Assembly (NCBI RefSeq): GCF_020181035.1
Contig: NZ_JAIQYY010000020.1
Location: 21,002-85,001 of the forward strand
Direction: 5' to 3'
Source of the DNA: Streptomyces sp. CoH27
GTDB taxonomy: Bacteria > Actinomycetota > Actinomycetes > Streptomycetales > Streptomycetaceae
Length of the DNA stretch: 64,000 bases
Of this stretch, positions 6,593-14,747 are shown piece by piece. Under the pieces are notes generated by a model. The model was given only the letters and a program-made list of their open reading frames with translations, had not been told where the DNA came from and ran no database searches. Every line of letters begins with the position of its first letter. Position 1 is the stretch's first letter. The position numbers and the translations under genes were made by a program.

Positions 6593-8239
6593 TTATGCGA
6601 TCCAGACCGTGGTGTCCGGCGGCAGCAGCCCACCGCCGGACAGCGGGACACTGGACAGCAGCACCTCGCCCATGGGCAGCGGTACGGGGCCTGCGCCAAG
6701 GTTGGTGACGCAGCGCCAGCCCGGGGACCGGCTGAAGTCCAGCACCGCGGCCCCGCTGTCGGCGGACCACCTCAGCTCCTCCCCCTCCAGCAGCTTGCGC
6801 CGTAGTCGCAGGGCCATGCGGTAGAGCTCCAGCGTCGAGCCCTCGGTCCCCGCCTGTGCCTCGACGGCGTACGACGCGAAGGACGGCGGCTGCGGGAGCC
6901 AGCCGGGGCCGGCGCCGAAGCCGTACGACGGTCCGGCCGTCGTCCACGGCAGCGGGACCCGGCATCCGTCGCGGCCCTTGCGGGTGTGGCCGGTCTGCTC
7001 CCAGATGGGGTCCTGGAGGGCGCCGGCGGGCAGGTCGGCGACCTCGGGCAGGCCCAGTTCCTCGCCCTGGTAGAGGTACGCCGAACCGGGCAGGGCCAGC
7101 ATCAGCAGGGTCGCCGCGCGGGCCCGGCGCAGCCCGGCGGCGGGGTCGAGGGCGGGTTCGGTGCCGTCGGACAGCAGCCAGGCTCCCGGGTCCGTGCCGG
7201 GCGGGAGCATCAGGCGGGAGGCGTGGCGGACGACGTCGTGGTTGGACAGCACCCAGGTGGCGGAGGCACCGGCGGACCGGGCGCCGAGCAGGGCCCCAGT
7301 GATCAGCTCACGCAGCTCGTCCGCGTCCCAGCCTGCCTCCAGATACTCGAAGTTGAAGGCCTGGCCCAGTTCGTCCGGGCGGGCGTACCGCGCCCTGCGG
7401 GCACCCGGGACCCAGGCCTCGGCGACGGCGGTGCGCGGCGGGGCGTACGTGTCGAAGAGGGTGCGCCAGTCGCGGTAGATCTCGTGGACCTCGTCACGGT
7501 CCCAGTACGGGTGGCTGCCCGGCGCGACCCGCAGCAGGGACTCCTCACCGGTCGCGCCGATGTCCCCGGTGTCCCGCAGCGGTTCGGTGAGGTCCTTGGC
7601 GAGGCCGTGTGCGACGTCGACGCGGAAGCCGTCGACACCCCGGTCGGACCAGAAGCGCAGGGTGGTGCGGAAGTTGGCGCGGACCTCCTCGTTGTCCCAG
7701 TTCAGGTCGGGCTGCTCGGGGGCGAACAGGTGCAGGTACCACGCGCCGTCGGGCGTCCGCCGCCAGGCGCTGCCGCCGAACACGGACTGCCAGTCCGTGG
7801 GCGGGAGTTCACCGTGCGCGCCCCGGCCGGAGCGGAAGACGTAACGGTCGCGGGCGGCCGAGCCGGGCTCCGCCCGCAGCGCCTCCTGGAACCAGGGATG
7901 CAGATGCGAGGTGTGGTTCGGGACGATGTCGACGACGACCTTCAGACCGAGCCGGTGCGCCTCGGTCACGAGGGCGTCGAAGTCGTCCAGCGTGCCGAGG
8001 CGGGGGTCGACGTCCCGGTGGTCGGCGATGTCGTAGCCGCCGTCGGCGAGTTCGGAGGGGTAGAAGGGGCTCAGCCACAGCGCGTCGACACCGAGTGCGG
8101 CAAGGTGGTTCAGCCGCTCGGTGATGCCCCGCAGGTCGCCGAGGCCGTCACCGTCGGCGTCGGCGAAACTGCGGGGATAGACCTGGTAGACGACGGCCTG
8201 CCGCCACCAGTCCGGGTTCCTGGAGGAGAGGTCTGCCAT
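6593..8239 (-). CDS. GH13 alpha-glucosidase
   Basis: A 548-residue cytosolic glycoside hydrolase family 13 enzyme hydrolysing alpha-1,4 or alpha-1,6 glucosides of imported maltooligosaccharides. It opens with WWRQAVVYQVYPRSFADADGDGLGDL, the family start. All active-site motifs are intact: DIVPNH (about 104-109), GFRVD with nucleophile Asp208, AEAW with acid/base Glu274, and SNHD with Asp335. Length matches bacterial oligo-1,6-glucosidase/AglA-type enzymes, and no signal peptide is present. The start at 8239 has AGGGAG just upstream. In Streptomyces such genes usually follow an ABC sugar importer; here no transporter is next to it. About 210 bp of non-coding DNA lies upstream, with no clear operator. 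Confidence 0.93.
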   Translation of the reverse strand: MADLSSRNPDWWRQAVVYQVYPRSFADADGDGLGDLRGITERLNHLAALGVDALWLSPFYPSELADGGYDIADHRDVDPRLGTLDDFDALVTEAHRLGLKVVVDIVPNHTSHLHPWFQEALRAEPGSAARDRYVFRSGRGAHGELPPTDWQSVFGGSAWRRTPDGAWYLHLFAPEQPDLNWDNEEVRANFRTTLRFWSDRGVDGFRVDVAHGLAKDLTEPLRDTGDIGATGEESLLRVAPGSHPYWDRDEVHEIYRDWRTLFDTYAPPRTAVAEAWVPGARRARYARPDELGQAFNFEYLEAGWDADELRELITGALLGARSAGASATWVLSNHDVVRHASRLMLPPGTDPGAWLLSDGTEPALDPAAGLRRARAATLLMLALPGSAYLYQGEELGLPEVADLPAGALQDPIWEQTGHTRKGRDGCRVPLPWTTAGPSYGFGAGPGWLPQPPSFASYAVEAQAGTEGSTLELYRMALRLRRKLLEGEELRWSADSGAAVLDFSRSPGWRCVTNLGAGPVPLPMGEVLLSSVPLSGGGLLPPDTTVWIA

Positions 8240-8449
8240 ACGGACTCCCTGGGGAAGGACACCGTGAAGAATCTGTCCATCCGGCCAGGAGAGCGAACCT
8301 TGGGCCCGACCAGCAGGGCGCCTGGGGCAGGACCCTCTGCCAGGTCCTCGACGTTCTTCAGGACCTGTTGAGGTGCTGGACTGGCACCTGCACCACCTGC
8401 GGGCGGCCACTCACCGCAGACAGTGCCAGAGCCAGAACCTGACGAAACA

Positions 8450-9439
8450 CTACGAGGAGGACGACGTCCGGGAGGCCCCCTCCACCGTCTCCAGGTACAG
8501 CTTCACGTACCGCTCCACGTCCACCTCCAACGCCACGTCCACCAGGGCCCGTTCGCGACTGCCCTCGTGGATCTCGTACTCGCCGGCGCGGGGCCGGCGG
8601 TCGACCACCGTCTGGCCTCGGGTCGGGCCGGCGTCCAGGGAGACCTCGACCGGCAGCAGGCGGGTGGTGAGACCGCCCGGGTCGGCGACCGCGCACACCG
8701 CGCCCGCGTCGCCGAGCCCGCCCGCCTCCTCCGCCTCCGGCTCCTCGCCGATCGCGGTCGGCCGGTGCGCGAGGAGGTCGCCGGCCAGCCGGGTGCCGGG
8801 GTCGGCGCTCGCGCGCAGCCGGTGCACGTCCGGGGTGTCCACGACGACCTGCATGAAGACGTCGAGCCCGTACATCGTGATCGGCACCCCGGCCGTGAGC
8901 AGGATCGCCGCCGCCTCCGGGTCGTGCCAGACGTTGAACTCGGCGACCGGCGTGGCGTTCCCGCTGCCCACGGCCCCGCCCATGAAGACGATCCGCTCGA
9001 TGTTGCGGGTCACCTCCGGGTGGGTGCGCAGGAGCAGGGCGATGTTCGTCAGGGGCGCGGTCGGGATGAGCGTGACCGGGCGCGGGGAGGCGAGGATCTC
9101 GCGGCGCAGCAGGGCTACGGCGTCCAGCTCGGACGCCCTCCGCTTCGGCGCGGGCAGGCCCAGGTCGCCCATGCCGTCGGAGCCGTGCACATGCTGGGCC
9201 GAGCGGGCCGGCTCGATCAGCGGGCGGGCGGCACCCCGGCCCACCGGGATGTCGGGGGCGCCCGCCTGCTCCAGCACGGTCAGGGTGTTGCGGACCACGC
9301 CGTCGACGTCCGTGTTCCCGGCCACGCAGGTCACCGCGCGCAGGTCGATCCCGGGGTGGCGTACGGCGAAGAGCAGGGCGAGGGCGTCGTCGACACCCGT
9401 GTCGCAGTCGATGATCACGGGAATGGGCTGACCGGTCAC
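8450..9439 (-). CDS. Nucleoside hydrolase (IUNH family)
   Basis: A 329-residue ribonucleoside hydrolase that cleaves the N-glycosidic bond of nucleosides for salvage. The calcium-binding DCDTGVDDALAL cluster is at the N-terminus (residues about 9-20). The family segments VTCVAGNTDVDGVVRNTL, LIPTAPLTNIALLL and IVFMGGAVGSGNATPVAEFNVWHDPEAA follow. The GTG at 9439 is preceded by GGAAGGAG. Base specificity cannot be read from sequence. The gene lies 31 bp downstream of the short threonyl-tRNA synthetase on the same strand and may be in the same transcript, hence possibly under the threonine attenuator. Confidence 0.92.
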   Translation of the reverse strand: MTGQPIPVIIDCDTGVDDALALLFAVRHPGIDLRAVTCVAGNTDVDGVVRNTLTVLEQAGAPDIPVGRGAARPLIEPARSAQHVHGSDGMGDLGLPAPKRRASELDAVALLRREILASPRPVTLIPTAPLTNIALLLRTHPEVTRNIERIVFMGGAVGSGNATPVAEFNVWHDPEAAAILLTAGVPITMYGLDVFMQVVVDTPDVHRLRASADPGTRLAGDLLAHRPTAIGEEPEAEEAGGLGDAGAVCAVADPGGLTTRLLPVEVSLDAGPTRGQTVVDRRPRAGEYEIHEGSRERALVDVALEVDVERYVKLYLETVEGASRTSSSS

Positions 9440-9470
9440 GGCGGACTCCTTCCGTCGAATCGACCCTAGA

Positions 9471-10724
9471 TCACTCCGGTCGGTCCCACAGAGCGATTCC
9501 GCGTCGCGCGACCCGGTCCGCGATCCGGCGCAGCAACTCCGGCACCGGCAGTTCCCCGGGCCGCCGGCCGTCCCGCAGCCGTACGGCGGCCCGGCCCTCC
9601 GCCGCCTCCCGGGCGCCGATGACCACCTGGTACGGCACCAGCCGCGCGGCCCGGATCCGGGCACCCAGGGAGCCGTCCTCGGGCCCGGCGACCTCGGCCC
9701 GCAGGCCCAGCTCCACGGCTTCGCGGACGACGGCCGCCGCCTGCCCGGCCTGCTCCTCGCTCACCGGCAGCACGACCACCTGCACCGGCGCCAGCCAGGC
9801 CGGGAAGGCGCCCCGGTGGGCCTCGATGAGATGGGCGACGGCCCGCTCGACGCTGCCGATGATGCTGCGGTGCACCATCACCGGACGGTGTTTCGCGCCG
9901 TCGGCACCGATGTAGTGCAGATCGAAGCGGGCCGGCTGGTGAAAGTCGATCTGCACGGTGGACAGGGTGGACTCGCGGCCGGCCGGATCCGCGATCTGAA
10001 CGTCGATCTTGGGCCCGTAGAAGGCCGCCTCGCCCTCCGCCTCCTCGTAGTCGATGCCGGACTCCTCCAGCACCTCCCGCAGCAGCGCGGTCGCCCGCCG
10101 CCACAGCTCCGGGTCGGCGACGTACTTGCCGCCCTCCCCGGGCAGCGACAGCCGGTGCCGTACGGCCTCGATGCCGAGGTCGGCGTAGGCACGGGCGATC
10201 AGCTCCAGCGCGCCCCGCGCCTCCTGCACCGCCTGCTCCAGGGTGCAGAAGATGTGGGCGTCGTTGAGCTGGATGGCGCGGACGCGGGTCAGCCCGCCGA
10301 GGACACCGGACAGCTCGGCGCGATACATGCTCCCCAACTCGGCGATACGGAGCGGCAGTTCCCGGTAACTGTGGGAGCGGGAGCGATAGATCAGGGCGTG
10401 ATGGGGACAGAGACTGGGCCGCAGCACGATCTCTTCCGACTCCTCCGCCCCGAGCCGCATGGCCGGATACATGTCGTCCCGGTAATGCCCCCAGTGCCCG
10501 GAGATCTCGTAGAGCTCCCGCTTGCCGAGCGCGGGCGAGTACACGTGCCGGTACCCGGCCCGGCGTTCGGCCTCACGGATGTACTCCTCCAGGGTGTGCC
10601 GGACGACCGCGCCGTCCGGCAGCCAGTACGGCAGCCCGGCCCCCATCAGCGGGTCGGTTTCGAACAGACCGAGCTCGCGGCCGAGGCGGCGGTGGTCGGG
10701 AAGCTCGCGGATCGAGTCGTTCAC
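9471..10724 (-). CDS. Threonyl-tRNA synthetase, short editing-less form
   Basis: A 417-residue class II synthetase made only of the catalytic core and the anticodon-binding domain (about 305-405). The N-terminal TGS and editing domains of the usual form of about 640-690 residues are absent. The zinc ligands are kept as Cys106 (LRPSLCPHH), His157 (NDAHIFC) and His285 (RPVMVHRS). Motif 2 (MYRAELSGVLGGLTRVRA, Arg135 and Glu137) and motif 3 (GSVER, Arg294) are intact, so it should charge tRNA-Thr but cannot remove Ser by itself. Such copies serve as stress- or inhibitor-resistant second enzymes. Start is the GTG at 10724. A Thr-rich leader peptide and strong hairpin upstream suggest control by threonyl-tRNA supply. 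Confidence 0.9.
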   Translation of the reverse strand: MNDSIRELPDHRRLGRELGLFETDPLMGAGLPYWLPDGAVVRHTLEEYIREAERRAGYRHVYSPALGKRELYEISGHWGHYRDDMYPAMRLGAEESEEIVLRPSLCPHHALIYRSRSHSYRELPLRIAELGSMYRAELSGVLGGLTRVRAIQLNDAHIFCTLEQAVQEARGALELIARAYADLGIEAVRHRLSLPGEGGKYVADPELWRRATALLREVLEESGIDYEEAEGEAAFYGPKIDVQIADPAGRESTLSTVQIDFHQPARFDLHYIGADGAKHRPVMVHRSIIGSVERAVAHLIEAHRGAFPAWLAPVQVVVLPVSEEQAGQAAAVVREAVELGLRAEVAGPEDGSLGARIRAARLVPYQVVIGAREAAEGRAAVRLRDGRRPGELPVPELLRRIADRVARRGIALWDRPE

Positions 10725-10780
10725 GGCTGGTTCCTCTCGCGAAGGGAGCGCGAGGGCGAGGCACCGGGACGCGGGAACGC

Positions 10781-10812
10781 CGAAGCCCCGGGGCACTCGC
10801 CCCGGGGCTTCG
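10781..10812 (-). terminator. Attenuator hairpin upstream of the ThrRS gene
   Basis: A perfect 14-bp stem (10781-10794 with 10799-10812) around the 4-nt loop ACTC, lying between the leader peptide stop and the synthetase start. No T-tract follows, as is common for Streptomyces terminators. The minus-strand segment GCTTCGAAGC, which spans the foot of the stem, is itself palindromic and could form a competing structure. Its position directly after a Thr-rich leader marks it as the likely attenuator. Confidence 0.75.
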
Positions 10813-10826
10813 AAGCTGGTCAGGTG

Positions 10827-10889
10827 TCAGCGCGCCGGGACGGTCTCCGGCGTCGTCGTGCTACGAGGGCACTGCTGGGCGCGCTGCAT
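10827..10889 (-). CDS. Threonine-rich leader peptide of the ThrRS gene
   Basis: A 20-codon frame, MQRAQQCPRSTTTPETVPAR, ending in TGA 14 nt before the hairpin. Four of the seven residues 11-17 are threonine (codons ACG ACG ACG CCG GAG ACC), the arrangement of a ribosome-stalling leader. When threonyl-tRNA is scarce, a stall here would prevent the terminator and let the synthetase be transcribed. No ribosome binding site is seen. A -10-like TACGGT lies at 10897-10902 (minus strand), so transcription may begin at the A of the ATG and the mRNA be leaderless. Function is inferred from sequence and position, which agree well. Confidence 0.72.
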   Translation of the reverse strand: MQRAQQCPRSTTTPETVPAR

Positions 10890-11058
10890 ACGGCGACCGT
10901 AGCAATCGCCTCGGCCGCGGGGCGACGCATTTTCCCCGAGCCCCTCACCCGGCCCCTCACCCGTACGGCCCGGAGCGCTGGTGAGGCGGGCGGGGCGGTG
11001 ATCCCGTGAGAACAGGCACCCACCGCACCGGCCCGTCAGTCCAGGAGGAGGCACCTCG

Positions 11059-11871
11059 ATGTCGTCGATGACCTCGTTGACCGCGTTGATCGAGGCGATA
11101 CGCTCCCGCCGCCGGCTCCAGCTGACCCTCATAGCCCTCGGCCTCATCGCGGTGGGCGGCTGCGCGGCCCTGGGCCTGAAGCACCCGGCGACCGCGCCGC
11201 AGCCCCTCCCCACGATCGACAAGCCGACCCCGATACCGCGGGCCTCCGGCCGGGCGAACGGTGCCGCGCTCACCGACGAGCAGGCGCAGGCCGCGCTCCT
11301 CACCCAGAAAGACCTCGGCGCCACCTGGACGGCGACCCGTGGGGCGGCCACCTGGCGGGACGGCATGCTGAAGGCGACCAGCACGGCGGCGGAGTGCGGG
11401 CGCCTGATGGAGACGCTCTACACCGACGCACTCCTCGGCGGCCCGCCCCGCGCCACGATCAGCCTGGACGACCCCGACACCGACGCCCAGTTCCGCTACC
11501 AGATCGGCGCCCGCCGCCCCGCCGACGTCGACGCAGCCCTCGCCTGGCTGAAGACGCTGCCGGTGCAGTGCGCCCGCTTCACGGCCAAGACCGACAACGG
11601 CCTGGTGGAGGACGTCCGGGTCAACGAGGCCCCCCTGCCGAATGTCGGTGACGCCCGCCAGGGCCTGCACATCACCATCGCCACCACGACGTCCGACGGC
11701 CGGGACCACCTCCTCACCCTGGACCTGGCCGCCGTCCGCGTCGGCCAGGACGCCTTCGCCTTCACCAACGCCGGCCTGGGGAACGTACCGAACGACGCGA
11801 CCCAGGCCGCCGTACAGGTGGGGGCGCTGCGGCTGGCGGATGTGCGGAGGCACGGAAGGGCGCAGGTCTGA
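11059..11871 (+). CDS. Putative lipoprotein
   Basis: A 270-residue exported protein not assigned to a named family. A 22-residue charged N-terminus precedes the hydrophobic core LQLTLIALGLIAVGG and a lipobox-like VGGC, so Cys at about 35 would be lipidated; alternatively the segment is an uncleaved anchor. The mature part has a mixed alpha/beta pattern with paired cysteines (ECGRL and QCARF), reminiscent of the extracellular sensor-like domains of actinobacterial lipoproteins. The ATG follows an AGGAGG-rich ribosome binding site. Orientation is divergent from the ThrRS attenuator region. Confidence 0.75.
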   Translation: MSSMTSLTALIEAIRSRRRLQLTLIALGLIAVGGCAALGLKHPATAPQPLPTIDKPTPIPRASGRANGAALTDEQAQAALLTQKDLGATWTATRGAATWRDGMLKATSTAAECGRLMETLYTDALLGGPPRATISLDDPDTDAQFRYQIGARRPADVDAALAWLKTLPVQCARFTAKTDNGLVEDVRVNEAPLPNVGDARQGLHITIATTTSDGRDHLLTLDLAAVRVGQDAFAFTNAGLGNVPNDATQAAVQVGALRLADVRRHGRAQV

Positions 11872-11881
11872 CCCCGGGGGT

Positions 11882-12664
11882 TCATGCGACCACACGCACC
11901 GCCCCGCCGAAGTGGCGGGCGAAGAAGCGGACCGCGCTGTCGGCCTCGAACCGGGGCAGTTCCTTGTGCTTGCCCGTGTTGACGTGCAGGGTCTTCTCCT
12001 TCGAGGCGAAGGCGTCGAACAGCGTGAGGCCGGCCTCGCGCGGGATGTGCTCGTCGTCCCACTGCATGTCGAACTCGATCGGGATGGTGATCCGCTTGGC
12101 CTGCTCGGCCAGGACGTCGGGCCAGTGCAGGCCGAAGACCGCGGCCGTGATCCTGGGTTCGACCGCCACCAGCGGCACCCCGATCGCGGTGCCCATGTTG
12201 ATGCCCCAGAAGCCGACCGGCCCGTCGGTGCCGATCTCCGGGAGCTCCTGAAGGGCGTCCAGGGCCGCCTGCCACTCGGGTACGGCCTGCTCGGCCAGGT
12301 GGGCGTTGTAGCGGACGACGATCGGGCCTTCCGGCTCGCCCGCCGCCCGCGCCCGGTACAGCTCGGCGATCTCTTCCTCGTCGTGCGCCGTGCGCGGCCG
12401 GTCGCCGTGACCGGGCGCGTCGAGGACGGCGACGTGGAAGCCGCAGCCCGTCACGAGGAGCTGGGCCCGGCCCGACATCGCCGGATGCTTCTTGTGGTTG
12501 CCGCCGCCGTGTCCCATCAGGACGAGGGGTGCGCGACCGGCGCCGGAGGCCGGCGACCAGAGGACTCCGGGGACGTCGCCCACGGTGAAGTCACGCTCGG
12601 TCATGCCGTTCGACGACGACTCGGCGGTGAACCGCAGAGAGTGCTGGGAGTGCAGAGAGTGCAT
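11882..12664 (-). CDS. Alpha/beta hydrolase fold protein with Asn in the nucleophile elbow
   Basis: A 260-residue dienelactone hydrolase-like alpha/beta protein. The oxyanion-hole region VLMGHGGGNHKK is at about 48-59. The nucleophile elbow reads GFWGINMG (151-158), so Asn156 stands where Ser or Cys should be; the codon is AAC, one change from AGC. The other triad positions look intact: Asp203 or Asp204 (QWDDEHIP) and His233 (NTGKHKEL). Either the protein is catalytically altered or it lost hydrolase activity recently. The ATG at 12664 follows AAAGG. A short ORF with a perfect ribosome binding site precedes it by 49 nt. Confidence 0.85.
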   Translation of the reverse strand: MHSLHSQHSLRFTAESSSNGMTERDFTVGDVPGVLWSPASGAGRAPLVLMGHGGGNHKKHPAMSGRAQLLVTGCGFHVAVLDAPGHGDRPRTAHDEEEIAELYRARAAGEPEGPIVVRYNAHLAEQAVPEWQAALDALQELPEIGTDGPVGFWGINMGTAIGVPLVAVEPRITAAVFGLHWPDVLAEQAKRITIPIEFDMQWDDEHIPREAGLTLFDAFASKEKTLHVNTGKHKELPRFEADSAVRFFARHFGGAVRVVA

Positions 12665-12713
12665 GGTGTTGCCTTTCGGGAGTGCCTTGTTGGCGAGGCG
12701 CTCCCGGCGACAC

Positions 12714-12773
12714 CTATGTCGTTCGCCCGGCCGTGACGGGAAGGGGGAGCACCCACATCGATACAGCGTTCAT
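12714..12773 (-). CDS. Short upstream ORF (19 aa) with consensus ribosome binding site
   Basis: A 19-codon frame, MNAVSMWVLPLPVTAGRTT, begins 7 nt after AAGGAGGT (complement of 12781-12788), the best Shine-Dalgarno sequence in this part of the window. It ends 49 nt before the alpha/beta hydrolase on the same strand. Such an isolated, well-primed mini-ORF is typical of regulatory leader peptides. It shows no run of one amino acid that would name the effector. No terminator hairpin is evident between it and the hydrolase. Confidence 0.5.
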   Translation of the reverse strand: MNAVSMWVLPLPVTAGRTT

Positions 12774-12857
12774 GGGTCTCACCTCCTTGGTCGCGTCACG
12801 GACGGCGGAAAGCTATCAGCCGGGTGATCGTCCCTGCACCCCTTTTTCCCGCTCTGC

Positions 12858-14201
12858 TCACAGTGGTGGCTGCGCCGGTGCCGGGCCCAGGGTCGTCGTG
12901 CCCGGAGCCGTACGGTGGCCGAGGCCGGTGCGGTAGGCGTCCAGGGCCGCCTCGGTGCGGCCCGTGCGGCGGAGCAGGTCGCCCAGGAGACGGCACAGGT
13001 CGGCCAGATCGCCGGCCGCGCCCGCGCGTTCCAGGAGGCTGAGGGCGCGAACGTAGTGCTCCTCGGCGGCCTCGGTGTCGCGGGCGTCCTCGGCGATGAT
13101 GCCGAGGAGACGGTGAGCCGCGGCGGAATGCACCGCGCCGCGTTCGGAGGAGAAGTCGCCGAGAACCTCCTGGAGCAGGATCGCGGCCTCCTCCGACTTG
13201 CCCCGGCGGTGCAGGACGTCCGCCAGTTCCACCGCCGCCTGGCTGCGGTACAGGGCCGCCCGGGTCTCCGAGAGCATCGTGTGCGCCTGGCGCAACTCCG
13301 CCTCCGCGCGTTCCAGTTCGCCGTTCTGGGCGCAGACGTAGCCGCGCATCCAGTGGCAGTTGGCCAGCTCGGTGCGCAGCCGGAGGCGGCGGTACAGGTC
13401 GGCCGCCTTCGCCAGGGAGGCGTCGGCCTCGGCGAGGCGGCCCTCGGCGAGCAGGGTGCGGGCGACCGAGCGGTGCATCCGGGCGATCAGCGCCTGGTCA
13501 CCAGCCTGCGGGGCGAGCGCGAGGGCGAACTCGGCGGCCTGGGCGGCGCGGGCGTGCGCGCCCATGTCCATGTACGGGCCGATGACGCTGGCGTAGAGCA
13601 GCAGCAGGGCGTCGGGGTCGTGCAGTCCACCGCGGTTCAGCTCGTCGAGGGTGGACTCCAGCAGGTAGACGGCGTAACGGAGTTCACCGGCCAGGTAGTG
13701 CGAGACCGCGCGGCCGCGGACGGCCGGCACCCGCACCGGCAGCGACTCGTCGGCCAGGCCGCGCTCGGCCCGCTCGAAGAACTCCCGCGCCTTCGCCAAC
13801 TCCCCCGTCTCCAGGGCGGATTCCCCCAGGCCCAGCAGCGCGGTCGTCCGCTCGTGGCCCAGCCCGTGCGCCTCGGCCTCCGCGAGCAGCGCCACGTACT
13901 GTACGGCGGCCTCCTCGGCCCGGCCGTCGGCGAGCACCCGCTGGGCCTCGGTGAGCCGCAGGCGCAGGTCGGTGGCGAGGTGGGCGGGGCGGCCGACGGC
14001 CAGCTCCTCGTAGGCCACGCCGAGCCGGCCGGCGATGTGCCGCAGCGCCTCGTCGGAGGCCCGCACCCGGCCCGCCTCCAGGGTGGAGATGTACGCGGGC
14101 GTGTAGGCGGGCTCGGCCAACTGCCGCTGAGTCAGCCCGCGTTCGGTGCGCAGTTGCTGCACGCGCCGCCCGATGACTGTCGGATCGTCCCGTTCCCGCA
14201 T
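12858..14201 (-). CDS. XRE-family regulator with tetratricopeptide repeats
   Basis: A 447-residue protein. The helix-turn-helix is at about 10-65 (VQQLRTERGLTQRQLAEPAYTPAYISTLEAGRVRASDEALRHIAGRLG). About ten tetratricopeptide-like helix pairs follow from about 80 to 430 (for example AKAREFFERAERGL, AEADASLAKAADLYRRL, EAAEEHYVRALSLLERAG). In actinobacteria this architecture is used by regulators that sense peptides or protein partners through the repeat solenoid. No regulated cluster is obvious next to it. The ATG at 14201 gives the HTH immediately and is the natural start. Confidence 0.88.
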   Translation of the reverse strand: MRERDDPTVIGRRVQQLRTERGLTQRQLAEPAYTPAYISTLEAGRVRASDEALRHIAGRLGVAYEELAVGRPAHLATDLRLRLTEAQRVLADGRAEEAAVQYVALLAEAEAHGLGHERTTALLGLGESALETGELAKAREFFERAERGLADESLPVRVPAVRGRAVSHYLAGELRYAVYLLESTLDELNRGGLHDPDALLLLYASVIGPYMDMGAHARAAQAAEFALALAPQAGDQALIARMHRSVARTLLAEGRLAEADASLAKAADLYRRLRLRTELANCHWMRGYVCAQNGELERAEAELRQAHTMLSETRAALYRSQAAVELADVLHRRGKSEEAAILLQEVLGDFSSERGAVHSAAAHRLLGIIAEDARDTEAAEEHYVRALSLLERAGAAGDLADLCRLLGDLLRRTGRTEAALDAYRTGLGHRTAPGTTTLGPAPAQPPL

Positions 14202-14329
14202 CCGCCGTTCCCCCTCAACTCCCCTGGTGCCTCTTGCCGTTCGACCCTGGCAGCCCTAGGTTAAACGGCGGATTAAGCGTGCTTAATACGTTGCTGTTGT
14301 GTTCGTCGTTGTCGTGTTGCGAGGTCGCC

Positions 14330-14515
14330 GTGCAAGGACGTACGCCCGCCCCCTACGGACGTCCCACCACCAGGTATGCCCGGAGCGTCGCCGCGGCAGT
14401 GCTGGCCGTGGCGGCACTGGTCACAGCGGCGAACGCGGTCCCGGCCCACGCGGACCCGACCCCGTCCGGCCGGAGCGGTACACAACAGGCGGCAGCGGCA
14501 CCCGCACGCCCGTGA
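14330..14515 (+). CDS. Possible short secreted peptide
   Basis: A 61-codon frame from GTG 14330 with a textbook signal peptide: RYARSVAAAVLAVAALVTAANAVPAHA, with cleavage after AHA. Only about 20 Ala/Pro-rich residues follow before the stop. GAGG lies 6 nt upstream of the GTG. It could be a genuine mini-secreted protein or the surviving signal peptide of a larger gene disrupted downstream. Nothing convincing continues in another frame. The rest of the gap up to 14747 shows only short GC-rich inverted repeats. Confidence 0.35.
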   Translation: MQGRTPAPYGRPTTRYARSVAAAVLAVAALVTAANAVPAHADPTPSGRSGTQQAAAAPARP

Positions 14516-14747
14516 AGAAAACCGGGCGAGGCCGCGATGGGGGGCGGGCGTGTCCCCGGCGCCCACCGCCCCCCATGTCCGCATCGGCGACGGCACGATC
14601 ACGACGCTGTCCGCCTTCGACGCACAGCCGGCCGTAGCCCTCCGGTACTCGCTCGGACGACACCGTGACGAGCCGCCCCCGGCGGGACACTCCCCCCTGT
14701 CCCGCCGGGGGCTCCCCCCGTGCCGCCGGGCGGCCTACGCTGCGGCC

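Noticed and set aside
8341..8367. CAGGTCC...GGACCTG inverted repeat in the gap upstream of the GH13 gene
   Set aside because: Seven base pairs with a 13-nt loop; could be chance in GC-rich DNA and does not resemble the known sugar-regulator operators.
10725..10960. T-box riboswitch upstream of the ThrRS gene
   Set aside because: No T-box or specifier-loop pattern was found; the Thr-rich leader and hairpin explain the region better.
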